A stretch of 64,000 bases of DNA, from positions 1-64,000 of the forward strand of contig NZ_JAKGRW010000015.1 in the NCBI RefSeq assembly GCF_021555175.1, in the 5' to 3' direction. The position numbers and the translations under genes are program-made. This stretch comes from Nocardioides alcanivorans. GTDB taxonomy: Bacteria; Actinomycetota; Actinomycetes; Propionibacteriales; Nocardioidaceae. Shown here one piece after another: positions 35,505 to 44,207 of this stretch (the stretch's first letter is position 1; every line of letters begins with the position of its first letter). The notes under the pieces were generated by a model, which was not told the origin of the DNA, searched no databases, and saw only the letters and a program-made list of their open reading frames with translations.

Positions 35505-37662
35505 GCATTCCCGAGAGCTTTGCCGGTCTGCCGCTCGACGGCGGCGCCGTCGCTGGGGGAGCGGTCGGCCAGGGTGAGCCGTGGGCGTCGCCCGAGGGCA
35601 TCCCGGTGCTTCCGGTCTACGGGCCCGAGCACCTTGAGGGCCTCGACGCGCTCGACACGTGGCCCGGGCTCAGCCCGTTCCTGCGTGGCCCCTACCCGAC
35701 GATGTACACCACCCAGCCGTGGACGGTGCGGCAGTACGCCGGCTTCTCCACCGCTGAGGAGTCCAACGCCTTCTACCGCCGCAACCTCGCTGCCGGTCAG
35801 AAGGGTCTGTCGGTGGCCTTCGACCTCGCGACCCACCGCGGCTACGACTCCGACCATCCGCGGGTGCGTGGCGACGTCGGCATGGCCGGCGTGGCGATCG
35901 ACTCGATCTACGACACCCGGGTGCTCTTCGATGGCATCCCGCTGGACACGATGAGTGTCTCGATGACCATGAACGGCGCGGTGCTCCCGGTGCTGGCGCT
36001 CTACATCGCCGCGGCCGAGGAACAGGGGGTGAAGCCGGAGCAGCTGGCAGGGACCATCCAGAACGACATCCTCAAGGAGTTCATGGTCCGCAACACCTAC
36101 ATCTACCCGCCGGCGCCCTCGATGCGGATCATCTCCGACATCTTCGCCTACACCAGCCAGCGGATGCCGCGGTTCAACTCGATCTCGATCTCCGGCTACC
36201 ACATCCAGGAGGCCGGGGCCACGCAGGACCTCGAGCTGGCCTACACCCTGGCCGACGGCGTGGAATACATCCGGGCCGGCCTCGAGGCGGGCATCGACAT
36301 CGACGCCTTCGCGCCGCGACTGTCCTTCTTCTGGGCGATCGGCATGAACTTCTTCATGGAGGTCGCAAAGATGCGTGCGGCCCGGGCCCTGTGGGCCCGG
36401 CTCGTGCGTGAGTTCGACCCGAAGAACCCGAAGTCGCTGTCGCTGCGCACCCACTCGCAGACCAGTGGCTGGTCGCTCACCGCGCAGGACGTCTACAACA
36501 ACGTGCAGCGCACCGCGATCGAGGCGATGGCTGCGACCCAGGGACACACCCAGTCGCTGCACACCAACGCGCTCGACGAGGCCATCGCACTGCCGACCGA
36601 CTTCTCCGCACGGATCGCTCGCAACACCCAGCTGATGCTGCAGCAGGAGTCGCGCACCACCGAGATCATCGACCCGTGGGCCGGTTCCTACTACGTGGAG
36701 AAGCTCACCCACGACCTCGCGGAGCGGGCCTGGGCCCACATCCAGGAGGCCGAGGCGGCAGGTGGCATGGCGAAGGCCATCGAGCAGGGCATCCCCAAGA
36801 TGCGCATCGAGGAGGCCGCTGCCCGCACCCAGGCCCGGATCGACTCCGGTGCCCAGCAGGTCATCGGTGTCAACACCTACCGACTGGCCGACGAGGACCC
36901 GCTCGACGTGCTCAAGGTCGACAATGACGCGGTCTACAGCCAGCAGATCGCCAAGCTCGAGCGACTGCGCGCCGAGCGCAACGACGACGACGTACGCCGC
37001 GCCCTCGATGCGCTCACCAACTCCGCCGAGCGTGGGGCCGACAGCAGCGGTTCGCTCGACGGCAACCTGCTCGCCCTGGCCGTCGACGCCGCGCGCGCGA
37101 AGGCCACCGTCGGGGAGATCTCCGACGCCCTCGAGAAGGTCTACGGTCGCCACCAGGCGGTGATCCGTACGATCAGCGGTGTGTACCGCGACGAGGCCAC
37201 CAACGCAGGCGACTCCGTGATCTCCACCGTGCTCGAGATGACGGCTGAGTTCGAGGAGGAGGAGGGCCGCCGCCCCCGCATCCTGGTTGCCAAGATGGGC
37301 CAGGACGGACACGACCGCGGCCAGAAGGTCGTCGTCAGTGCCTTCGCCGACATGGGGTTCGACGTCGACGTGGGCCCGCTGTTCTCCACGCCCGAGGAGG
37401 TCGCGCAGCAGGCAGTGGACGCCGACGTGCACATCGTCGGTGTCTCCTCGCTGGCCGCCGGTCACCTCACCCTGCTGCCCGCGTTGCGGCAGGCCCTCGC
37501 TGATCTCGATCGCGGGGACATCATGGTCGTCATCGGGGAGTCATCCCGCCCGACGACGTCCCCACCCTCAAGGAGATGGGCGCCGCAGCAGTGTTCCTGC
37601 CGGGCACCGTGATCGCCGAGTCGGCCATCGACCTCCTCCGCGAACTGCGCGCCGCGCACTGA
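35501..37662 (+). CDS. mutB: Methylmalonyl-CoA mutase large (alpha) subunit, frame-broken near 37535-37538
   Basis: This is the catalytic, adenosylcobalamin-binding subunit, feeding propionate and odd-chain carbon into succinyl-CoA. The barrel shows [42 protein letters not shown] and [17 protein letters not shown]. The cobalamin motif DxHxxG is seen in [13 protein letters not shown] near residue 600. One G is missing in the GGGG run at 37535-37538. Correction gives [19 protein letters not shown] and an end at LLRELRAAH, 720 residues in all. It overlaps mutA by 4 nt, and meaB begins 1 nt after its stop. Confidence 0.96.
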
Positions 37663-37663
37663 C

Positions 37664-38662
37664 GTGGCACGTGAGGTTGACGTAGCGGCGCTCGTCCAGG
37701 GAATTCTGGACGGGCGTCGCGCCGCCATTTCTCGGGCCATCACCTTGGTGGAGTCGTCGGCTCCCAAGCACCGCGTCGCCGCTCGTGACCTGCTCGCCCA
37801 GTTGGGTGGTCCGCCGTCCGGGACCCCCGCCGTACGTGTCGGTATCTCCGGTGTTCCCGGCGTGGGCAAGTCGACCTTCATCGAGGCGCTCGGCACCCAC
37901 CTGACCGAGCACGGCCACAAGGTGGGCGTGCTCGCCGTCGACCCGTCGTCGGTGCGCACCGGTGGCTCCGTGCTGGGTGACAAGACCCGCATGATGAAGT
38001 TGTCGGTCGACCCCGACGCCTACATCCGTCCGTCGCCGTCGGCCGGCACCCTCGGTGGCGTGGCGCGTGCGACCACGCAGGCGATGATGGTGCTCGAGGC
38101 CGCCGGCTACGACGTGGTCCTCGTCGAGACCGTCGGTGTCGGGCAATCCGAGATCACCGTCTCGCAGATGGTCGACACCTTCCTCTTCCTCACCATCGCC
38201 CGCACCGGTGACCAGCTGCAGGGCATCAAGAAGGGCATCCTCGAGATCGCCGACGTCGTTGCGGTGAACAAGGCCGACGAGTCGGGCGGACCTGGGGACC
38301 ACGCGGCGGAGGCCCGGGTCGCTGCCCGCGAACTTGCCGGAGCCCTGCGGCTGGTGCGGAGCCGCACCGAGTGGGCGCCGCCCGTCGTGACCTGCTCGGC
38401 GCTGACCAACACCGACATCGACGTGGTCTGGGAGCGGATCATCTCCCACCGCGACCACCTCGGTGCCGACGGCCTGCTCCACAAGCGCGCCGGTCAGCAA
38501 CTCGAATTCACCTGGGCACTCGTGCGTGACGAGCTCAACGATCGGCTCCGTCGCTCAGCGGCGGTGCGCGAGATCCGGGACGAGGTGCGTGACCAGGTGC
38601 TCGCCGGTGAGCTCACCGCCCCGGCTGCGGCCGACCTGATCCTCGCCGCCTACGACAGCTGA
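37664..38662 (+). CDS. meaB: Methylmalonyl-CoA mutase-associated GTPase (G3E family chaperone)
   Basis: MeaB protects and reloads methylmalonyl-CoA mutase with its B12 cofactor, using GTP. The P-loop is GVPGVGKSTFIEAL. The G3E-type glutamate-containing switch is seen in VVLVETVGVGQSEITVSQMVDTFL, and the guanine-specific motif is NKAD in VVAVNKADES. The 332-residue length is typical. The GTG at 37664 follows mutB by 1 nt, so mutA-mutB-meaB is one unit. Confidence 0.96.
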   Translation: MAREVDVAALVQGILDGRRAAISRAITLVESSAPKHRVAARDLLAQLGGPPSGTPAVRVGISGVPGVGKSTFIEALGTHLTEHGHKVGVLAVDPSSVRTGGSVLGDKTRMMKLSVDPDAYIRPSPSAGTLGGVARATTQAMMVLEAAGYDVVLVETVGVGQSEITVSQMVDTFLFLTIARTGDQLQGIKKGILEIADVVAVNKADESGGPGDHAAEARVAARELAGALRLVRSRTEWAPPVVTCSALTNTDIDVVWERIISHRDHLGADGLLHKRAGQQLEFTWALVRDELNDRLRRSAAVREIRDEVRDQVLAGELTAPAAADLILAAYDS

Positions 38663-38683
38663 GTCCCCGCCCCTCCGTTTGAT

Positions 38684-39203
38684 CGAGCCCGTACGCCGTT
38701 GGTCGAGCTTGTACGTCGTTGGTCGAGCTTGTCGAGACCACTGCCGTACCCCATTGGTCGATCCCGGTACGTCGTTGGTCGAGCTTGTCGAGACCTTCCG
38801 TCCGGGGTGTCGAGACCCTGCCCCGGGCCGTGCCGTCCGGGGCAACCTCCCTCGCTGGGGCGGCGCGTCGTGCGCGCGGCTCTTCGTGTTGGTTGCGTTG
38901 GGTGGGCGCCCGCCGCGGCCAAGCCCCTTGACGCTCGGTCGGCAACCCCGGACGTCCCACCCCGCCCCTGTGCGCCGTTGGTCGGCCTGTACCCCGTTGG
39001 TCGAGCTTGTCGAGACCATGTACGCCTGTTGGGTCGACCTGTACGTCGTTGGTCGAGCTTGTCGAGACCTTTCCCCGCGGGTCAGAGGGGTCTCGACAGG
39101 CTCGACCACCGGCATCCTGTTCTCGAACCCACGGCATCCCCGCTGGTCGAGCTTGTCGAGACCACCCCGCCGCCCCACCTCGTTGGTCGAGCCTGTCGAG
39201 ACC
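38684..39203. repeat. Left cluster of 19-bp palindrome-like repeats
   Basis: The unit GGTCGAGCTTGTCGAGACC occurs in full at 38721, 38777, 38999, 39051 and 39145. A variant with GCCTG in place of GCTTG is at 39185, and one inverted copy is at 39089. Partial copies lie at 38701, 38757 and 38990. Most copies follow GTTG or CTG, and several follow the leader GTACGTCGTT. The spacing is irregular (40-220 bp), so this is not a CRISPR. The 644-bp stretch between meaB and the HNH gene holds no convincing gene; the long reading frames here merely translate the repeat. Confidence 0.88.
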
Positions 39204-39306
39204 TGCCTCCGGTGTGTGGGCGTGCCTGTGCCCCGGGAGAGCGTGTGTTCTCCCGGGGTGGGCGGGTGGTGCTTGTTTGGCAGGCGCTGCTTCTGATGGG
39301 TGGTGC

Positions 39307-40809
39307 TCAGCCGGGCTGGCTGGTGTCGTGGGTGCCTTGGGGTGTGACCAGCCAGGTCCTGCCGTGCTGGCTGGTCCAGATATACGTTCCGTCCCTGGTC
39401 CTGCGGTAGCGCCACCTGCCGTGGGTTTTCATGAGGTGGTGACGCCGACACAACGGCGCCAGATTCTCCGGCCGGGTTTGCCCGGGCGGACCACCCTCAC
39501 CAAGTGGAAGATACGGGTCGATGTGGTCCAGATCGGCGTCCCAGCTGGAGCGTTCACAGTTGGGATACACACAATGCGGGTCACGCAACCGGACCAGGGT
39601 GTCCATCCATTCGGGTGGATCATGACGATCCACCGCATCAGTCCTGTTCAAATCCACCACCGGGGTGACGGACGCAAGCGAACCGTGACGGGTGATCCAG
39701 TCCCGTAGCTGGGTGGTGAGGACCTGCCCCAACCGGTCGGTGGAGGCGATCCCGTCGCCGTCCAACCCCAACTCGTGGGGGTCGAGGCCCAACGCGAACA
39801 GGTCCGCAAGGTTGACGTGGGCCATCACCCGCAACCCACGCCGGCGTCCGAACGGGCCCGGTGTCGTCACCAACCGACCCGGCTTCACCCCGATCCACCG
39901 GCTCGCCCAGCACCGGCTCGCCACCCGCTGCCGCAGCGCCGTCCGTGCTGTCGGTGCTGCTGCTGTCGCCGGCGCTGATGGCGTTGCGGTGTAGGTGAGG
40001 GTGGGTTGTTCGGTGTCGTCGGTGAGCCGTCCGATCGCTTTGGCACGGCGTTGGTCCACTGTGTCGGTGTCACCGAGGCGCCGCATCGGCTTCGGCCTCG
40101 GCGTTGAGGACGAGTCCATGAACCGGGTCAGGTCCAGCGAGTCACCGACGGCTTGCAGCTCGGAGGTGCCGGCGATACCGCCGGCTCCTTCTTCGTGTCC
40201 GGCGTGGGGGTGGTGCAGCCACACACCCCAATCGGCCTTCCCCTTCGCCGCGCTGGGGTCCTTCATCAGCTCGGGGTGGAACTTCGCGATCGCCATCGCC
40301 AACCACTTCTCAATCGTCGGCCAGCCGGTGAGGCCGGTCGCGGCGAGGTGGTCGTCGAACCACCGTGCAGCGGCGTACGACAGTTTCCTCGTGAGGAGGG
40401 CGACGCGGCGGGCGTTCCACCCCGGCACCGCCAGGGCCTCGACCTTCGCCCACAGCTGCGGCAGCCGGTGGACCAGGTCCAGGGCGTCGGCGACCAGCGC
40501 GAACCCGGCACCACGCGAGATCCCGGCGGAGGCGGCGAGTTCCTCGACCGCGAACAACGCGACATCGGGGGTGCCGTCCCCGGAGATCGCCTGTTCACAG
40601 TCGGTGGGAAACAGGGTCTCGTCACCCACCACGGCCTTCGGGTGCTCCGGCGACGGTGGGTGCATGATCGCCCACTGGTAAGCCAACCGCAGCTTGCTGC
40701 GGACCATCTTGAGTTCAACGACGCGGTTCTCAGCCATGAAGCCGAGCAGCGTCCCGCCATCGAGGTCAGAGACCTCGTACGGCTGGTGGCGGGCGTCGAT
40801 TTCGATCAT
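39307..40809 (-). CDS. DUF222 / 13E12-type HNH endonuclease
   Basis: The 500-residue product has an N-terminal DUF222 region (VVELKMVRSKLRLAYQWAIMHP) and a C-terminal HNH nuclease domain. The nuclease shows the cysteine pair and HNH core as CVYPNCERSSWDADLDHIDPY, then PENLAPLCRRHHLMKTHGRW. In actinobacteria this multicopy family is the 13E12 repeat family. Its biological role is poorly known and probably linked to mobile or self-copying DNA. Here it lies between two clusters of a 19-bp repeat in mostly opposite orientation. A middle stretch (about residues 275-320) reads oddly Arg/Ala-rich, so undetected frame errors cannot be excluded. Confidence 0.85.
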   Translation of the reverse strand: MIEIDARHQPYEVSDLDGGTLLGFMAENRVVELKMVRSKLRLAYQWAIMHPPSPEHPKAVVGDETLFPTDCEQAISGDGTPDVALFAVEELAASAGISRGAGFALVADALDLVHRLPQLWAKVEALAVPGWNARRVALLTRKLSYAAARWFDDHLAATGLTGWPTIEKWLAMAIAKFHPELMKDPSAAKGKADWGVWLHHPHAGHEEGAGGIAGTSELQAVGDSLDLTRFMDSSSTPRPKPMRRLGDTDTVDQRRAKAIGRLTDDTEQPTLTYTATPSAPATAAAPTARTALRQRVASRCWASRWIGVKPGRLVTTPGPFGRRRGLRVMAHVNLADLFALGLDPHELGLDGDGIASTDRLGQVLTTQLRDWITRHGSLASVTPVVDLNRTDAVDRHDPPEWMDTLVRLRDPHCVYPNCERSSWDADLDHIDPYLPLGEGGPPGQTRPENLAPLCRRHHLMKTHGRWRYRRTRDGTYIWTSQHGRTWLVTPQGTHDTSQPG

Positions 40810-40894
40810 GGAACCAGTCCAACATTTGACTCCGACACAACCCGACGATCACGAACTCACCCTGTGGACAACCACCACCGGGGCGTCAGGACGA

Positions 40895-40913
40895 GGTCTC
40901 GACAAGCTCGACC
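40895..40913 (-). repeat. Single repeat copy between the HNH gene and the IS
   Basis: GGTCTCGACAAGCTCGACC is a perfect copy of the left-hand unit in reverse orientation, 86 bp upstream of the HNH start codon and 10 bp before the IS element. Confidence 0.9.
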
Positions 40914-40963
40914 AACGGAGTACTGACCTGTAATCGGTTTCCCGGACGGTTTTGGTGTGGTGA

Positions 40964-41829
40964 TCATGCCGCTGGTTGGGCGGCGGTGTGAAGGCGTTCG
41001 AACTCGACGGGTGACCTGTAGCCGAGTCCGGAGTGGCGTCGGACGGGGTTGTAGAAGGCCTCGATCCACTCGAACATCGCGTTCGCGAGCTCGGCTCGTG
41101 TGGTCCAGTAGCGGCGGTCCAACAGTTCGATCTGCATCGATCCCCAGAACGACTCCATGAGTGCGTTGTCGTAGGCGCAGGCGACCTTGCCCATCGACCC
41201 CAGCAGACCGGCCTCGCGCAAGCGGTGGCCGAAGAGCCAAGAGGTGTACTGGGTGCCGCGGTCCGAGTGCAGGATCGTACCGACCGGCTTGCGCCGCAGC
41301 CTGGCCATCTCGAGGGCGTCCACGACCAGTTCGGTGCGCAGGTGGTCGGCGATCGACCAGCCCACGACCCGGCGGGAGTACACGTCGAGGACTGCGGCGC
41401 AGTAGACCCAGCCCTCACTGGTGCGGTGCTGGGTGATGTCGGTGACCCACAACCGGTCCGGATGCTCAGCGGTGAACTGACGTTGCACGTGGTCGGGCCA
41501 CGTCGCCTCAGACCGCTGCTGGTGGCGCCAGCGGCGGCGGTGGACACCGGACAGGCCGTGGCAGCGCATCAGCTTGGCGATGCGACGGCGACCAACCTGG
41601 TGGGAGCGGCCCAGCACCAGCTCGGCATGCACCCGCCGCACCCCGTAGGTGGCCCGGGCAGCGGCATGGACCTCGATGATCACGTCGAGCAGGTAGGCGT
41701 CCTCGACATCGCGCTTCGACGGCGGACGTCTGGCCCACTCGTAGTAGCCCGACGTCGAGACACCCAGGACCCGGCACGTCACCGCCACAGGGAACCCCTC
41801 GGCGGCAAGCTCACGAACGAGCCGGAAAC
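40964..41829 (-). CDS. IS3-family transposase OrfB (DDE integrase domain)
   Basis: This is the catalytic part of the transposase. The DDE residues are seen in LWVTDITQHRTSEGWVY (first Asp), GTILHSDRGTQYTS (second Asp) and AYDNALMESFWGSMQIEL (Glu). An HTH_21-type region (VTCRVLGVSTSGYYEWARRPPS) precedes them. A separate GTG start exists at 41788, but the reading extends back in frame to the end of orfA at about 41829 (IGFRLVRELAAEGFPVAVTC). This fits production as an OrfAB fusion by -1 frameshift at the A-rich GGAAAATAGG. Confidence 0.93.
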
Positions 41830-42063
41830 CTATTTTCCGAGCACGTTCTCCCGGGCGAAGTAGGCACTCGCCCGCTTCAAGATCTCGATCTCCATGGCCT
41901 GGGTGCGGTTCTCCCGACGCAAGCGGACCAGTTCGGCCCGCTCATCACTCGAGAGCCCCTCTCGTTTGCCCTCGTCGACGTCGGCCTGAGCCATCCAGCG
42001 ACGCAAACCCGATTCAGCGATCCCCAGATCTCTCGCGATCTGTGCAATCGGCTTCTCCCGCAA
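41830..42063 (-). CDS. IS3-family transposase OrfA (helix-turn-helix)
   Basis: OrfA binds the IS ends. The helix-turn-helix is seen in PIAQIARDLGIAESGLRRWM, and a leucine-zipper-like coil in LVRLRRENRTQAMEIEILKRASAYFA. The annotated start is TTG 42063, but the frame continues upstream as DPEFRRRAVELARLREKP back to about 42140, as in complete OrfA proteins. No standard start codon is present in that part. An ATG in the neighbouring frame at about 42145 suggests one more lost base. The stop is the TAG in GGAAAATAGG. Confidence 0.85.
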   Translation of the reverse strand: MREKPIAQIARDLGIAESGLRRWMAQADVDEGKREGLSSDERAELVRLRRENRTQAMEIEILKRASAYFARENVLGK

Positions 42064-42186
42064 CCGGGCCAGCTCGACTGCACGACGACGGAACTCCGGG
42101 TCCTTGGGTGCCGGCGTAACGGACTCCTCTCCGAGACGATCATCGCCTCAACTTCGGTGTCCGGGAAACCGATTACAGGTCAGTAC

Positions 42187-42363
42187 AGGCTCGACCAACG
42201 GAGTACAGGCTCGACCAACGATCCGGTCTCGACAGGCTCGACCTCCGGGTGGGCGGCGGGGTGGTCTCGACAGGCTCGACCAACGAGGTGGGCGGGGCGA
42301 GGTGGTCTCGACAGGCTCGACCTCCGGGGTTGGGCGGCGCGAGGGGTCTCGACAGGCTCGACC
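42187..42363 (-). repeat. Right cluster of 19-bp palindrome-like repeats
   Basis: GGTCTCGACAGGCTCGACC occurs in full at 42225, 42263, 42304 and 42345, all in the orientation opposite to most left-cluster copies. Truncated copies lie at 42187 and 42207, joined by CAACGGAGTACAGG. The centre reads CAGG here but mostly CAAG on the left. The stretch from 42187 to 42389 contains no gene. Confidence 0.88.
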
Positions 42364-42389
42364 ACCGGGCGGGGCTCGGGCGGGGGTTG

Positions 42390-42611
42390 CTAGTTTGCGT
42401 CGGTCTCGAAGGGGACGACGTCCTTGAGGAAGCCGCGCGCCGACAGGAAGTCGCCGAGGGTGGTGCGGTGGGCCTCGCAGGCGAGCCAGACCTTTCGGCG
42501 TTCGGGGGTGTGGAGCTTCGGGTTGTTCCACAGCACCTGCCAGTCGGCCGGGGCCTGACAGCCCTTGGACGAGCAGACGGGTGTCGAAGGGCCGGAATCG
42601 GTGTTGAACAC
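42390..42611 (-). CDS. Small conserved actinobacterial protein with Cys/His pairs
   Basis: The 73-residue product starts at GTG 42611 (MFNTDSGPSTPVCSSKGCQAP). It has a CSSKGC pair and later WLACEAHRTTLGDFLSARGFLKDV, so a C-x4-C and C-x2-H arrangement could bind zinc. Similar proteins are widespread in actinobacteria and, as I remember, are sometimes mislabelled acetone carboxylase. No function is known. The gene follows directly on the right repeat cluster. Confidence 0.6.
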   Translation of the reverse strand: MFNTDSGPSTPVCSSKGCQAPADWQVLWNNPKLHTPERRKVWLACEAHRTTLGDFLSARGFLKDVVPFETDAN

Positions 42612-42762
42612 TGGGCGGATCCTCCAAAGCGGCGGGGGCGGACAGCTACGGGGGAAACCGTCCGACCCCGCCCGAGACACACGTGTCTCGCTCGTCAGTG
42701 TGTCACGTAAGTTGACGTTGTGTGCTGTTTTGTCAGGTGATGCGAAGGCTGAGATCCGCCTG

Positions 42763-43062
42763 TCAGCGTGCGGATCCGGGCAGCTCATTGTTCCGCGGTG
42801 CGACGGGCAGGGCCACGTTCTCGCGGGGTCCGGGCATGGCGTTCGCGAACACGACGGCAACGTAGGGCAGGAAGACCGCCCCGACGATGAGGACCCAGCG
42901 CAGCCAGCCGTCCGCTGCGACGGCACCGACGAAGCACACGGTACGGATCAGCATCGAGAAGAGGTAGCGCCGTTGACGGTGGTTGATCTCCTCACTGCGG
43001 CTGGGTGCCGCCGTGGTGATCCGGACCGGTTCGGTGCCCGGGCGCGAGCTCCGTTCAGACAT
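42763..43062 (-). CDS. DUF3099 membrane protein
   Basis: The 99-residue product has a hydrophilic N terminus, the stretch EEINHRQRRYLFSMLIRTVCFVGAVAA, then a second helix GWLRWVLIVGAVFLPYVAVVFAN. This matches DUF3099, an actinobacterial two-helix family without known function. It diverges from the dodecin gene. Confidence 0.8.
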   Translation of the reverse strand: MSERSSRPGTEPVRITTAAPSRSEEINHRQRRYLFSMLIRTVCFVGAVAADGWLRWVLIVGAVFLPYVAVVFANAMPGPRENVALPVAPRNNELPGSAR

Positions 43063-43158
43063 GTGTCGATCCTACGCCTGCCAGCCGCACGCCCACGCCC
43101 GGCACTTCCGCTGGGAACAACTCATCTAGGGTGGTCTCGACCCCAGGAGGAGACACAC

Positions 43159-43371
43159 ATGAGCAACCGCACCTACCGGATCAGTGAGATCGTCGGCACG
43201 TCGCCGGAGAGCATGGAACAGGCGGTCCGCAACGGGCTGGCCCGCGCGTCGCAGACCCTTCGTCACATCGACTGGTTCGAGGTCACCGAGGTCCGCGGCC
43301 AGGTCAAGGACGGCGAGGTCGAGCACTTCCAGGTCGGGCTGAAGGTCGGCTTCCGCCTCGAGGACGAGTGA
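43159..43371 (+). CDS. Dodecin family flavin-binding protein
   Basis: The 70-residue product matches dodecin, a hollow dodecamer that stores flavin or CoA. The typical fold is seen as YRISEIVGTSPESMEQAVRNGLARASQTLRHIDWFEVTEVRG, with the conserved tryptophan in IDWFEV that stacks on flavin. The C terminus reads QVGLKVGFRLEDE. The ATG at 43159 has a strong AGGAGGAG site 7 nt upstream. A long hairpin follows the stop. Confidence 0.93.
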   Translation: MSNRTYRISEIVGTSPESMEQAVRNGLARASQTLRHIDWFEVTEVRGQVKDGEVEHFQVGLKVGFRLEDE

Positions 43372-43380
43372 ACTTCCCGC

Positions 43381-43419
43381 CCTTGGTTGACCTGCGGATG
43401 TGATGCAGGTCAACCAAGG
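43381..43419 (+). terminator. Long perfect hairpin after dodecin, before fabG
   Basis: Arms CCTTGGTTGACCTGC and their exact complement flank a 9-base loop, 9 nt after the dodecin stop. No T-run follows. It may be a terminator, or an operator or repeat element for the fabG-fabI promoter located 40-90 bp further on. Confidence 0.6.
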
Positions 43420-43472
43420 CGGCGCGCGGGGTGTTTATGCCTACCGAAGGGTAATCGCTAGCGTCCTTTGAC

Positions 43473-44177
43473 GTGAGCAGATCAGTCCTCGTCACCGGCG
43501 GCAACCGCGGTATCGGCCGCGCGCTTGCGGAAGCCTTCCTGGCCCAGGGCGACAAGGTCGCCGTCACCACCCGCAACGGTGGGGCACCTGACGGTGCACT
43601 CGACATCCGCTGCGACATCACCGTCGCAGAGCAGGTCGACGCCGCCTTCAAGCAGATCGAGGAGGCCCACGGGCCTGTCGAGGTGCTGGTGGCCAATGCG
43701 GGCATCACGCGCGACACGCTCGTCCTTCGCATGAGCGACGATGACTGGGACTCGGTCATCGCCACCAACCTCACCGGCTCCTTCCGCGTCGCCCGGCGTG
43801 CTGCCAAGGGCATGCTCCGGTTGCGCCGGGGGCGCATCATCTTCATCTCGTCCGTGGTCGGTCTCCTCGGTTCGCCCGGGCAGGTCAACTACGCGGCCTC
43901 CAAGAGCGGTCTGGTCGGCATGGCGCGCTCCTTGGCGCGCGAGCTCGGCTCCCGATCGATCACGGCCAACGTCGTGGCGCCTGGTTTCATCGAGACCGAC
44001 ATGACCGACGTACTGCCGGAGCAGCAGAAGGCCGACTACCAGGGTCAGATCCCGTTGGGACGCTTCGGCGCCGTCGAGGATGTCACCGGGGCCGTCACCT
44101 GGCTCGCGGGCGACGGAGCGCGCTATGTCACCGGGGCCGTGATCCCGGTCGACGGCGGCCTCGGCATGGGCCACTAA
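43473..44177 (+). CDS. fabG: 3-oxoacyl-[acyl-carrier-protein] reductase (SDR family)
   Basis: FabG reduces beta-ketoacyl-ACP with NADPH in fatty-acid elongation. The cofactor motif is VTGGNRGIGRALAEAF, the NAG motif is LVANAGIT, and the catalytic Ser-Tyr-Lys triad is in ISSVVGLLGSPGQVNYAASKSGLVG. The product is 234 residues. The GTG start at 43473 lies 8 nt after TAGCGT, so it may be leaderless. FabI follows 30 nt downstream. In mycobacteria the same pair (mabA-inhA) elongates long fatty acids, so this pair probably serves FAS II here. Confidence 0.93.
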   Translation: MSRSVLVTGGNRGIGRALAEAFLAQGDKVAVTTRNGGAPDGALDIRCDITVAEQVDAAFKQIEEAHGPVEVLVANAGITRDTLVLRMSDDDWDSVIATNLTGSFRVARRAAKGMLRLRRGRIIFISSVVGLLGSPGQVNYAASKSGLVGMARSLARELGSRSITANVVAPGFIETDMTDVLPEQQKADYQGQIPLGRFGAVEDVTGAVTWLAGDGARYVTGAVIPVDGGLGMGH

Positions 44178-44207
44178 CCACCAGACATTCTGACGTAGGG
44201 AAACGAC

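Larger units (their letters stand above)
40924..42182 (-). mobile_element. IS3-family insertion sequence, complete, 1259 bp
   Basis: The element has perfect 24-bp terminal inverted repeats at 40924-40947 and 42159-42182, beginning TGACCTGTAATCGG, ending with TCA at the right edge. It carries orfA and orfB on the minus strand in the usual IS3 arrangement. Size, ends and gene content all look intact, so it may be active or recently inserted. It interrupts a series of palindrome-like repeats; joining its flanks at GTAC rebuilds the local repeat pattern. Confidence 0.93.
40920..42186. repeat. Target-site duplication GTAC flanking the IS
   Basis: GTAC lies at 40920-40923 and again at 42183-42186, directly outside the terminal inverted repeats. 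Because GTAC is its own complement, it could also be read as four more bases of inverted repeat. A 3-5 bp duplication is normal for IS3-family elements. Confidence 0.65.

Noticed and set aside
38684..39203. A CRISPR array, because of the repeated 19-bp unit.
   Set aside because: The spacing is irregular, copies occur in both orientations, several are partial, and no cas genes are near.
38650..39409. Reading frames of 90-330 residues full of peptides such as VELVETF, GRACRDL or DKLDQRR.
   Set aside because: These are translations of the palindrome-like repeats in several frames, not genes.
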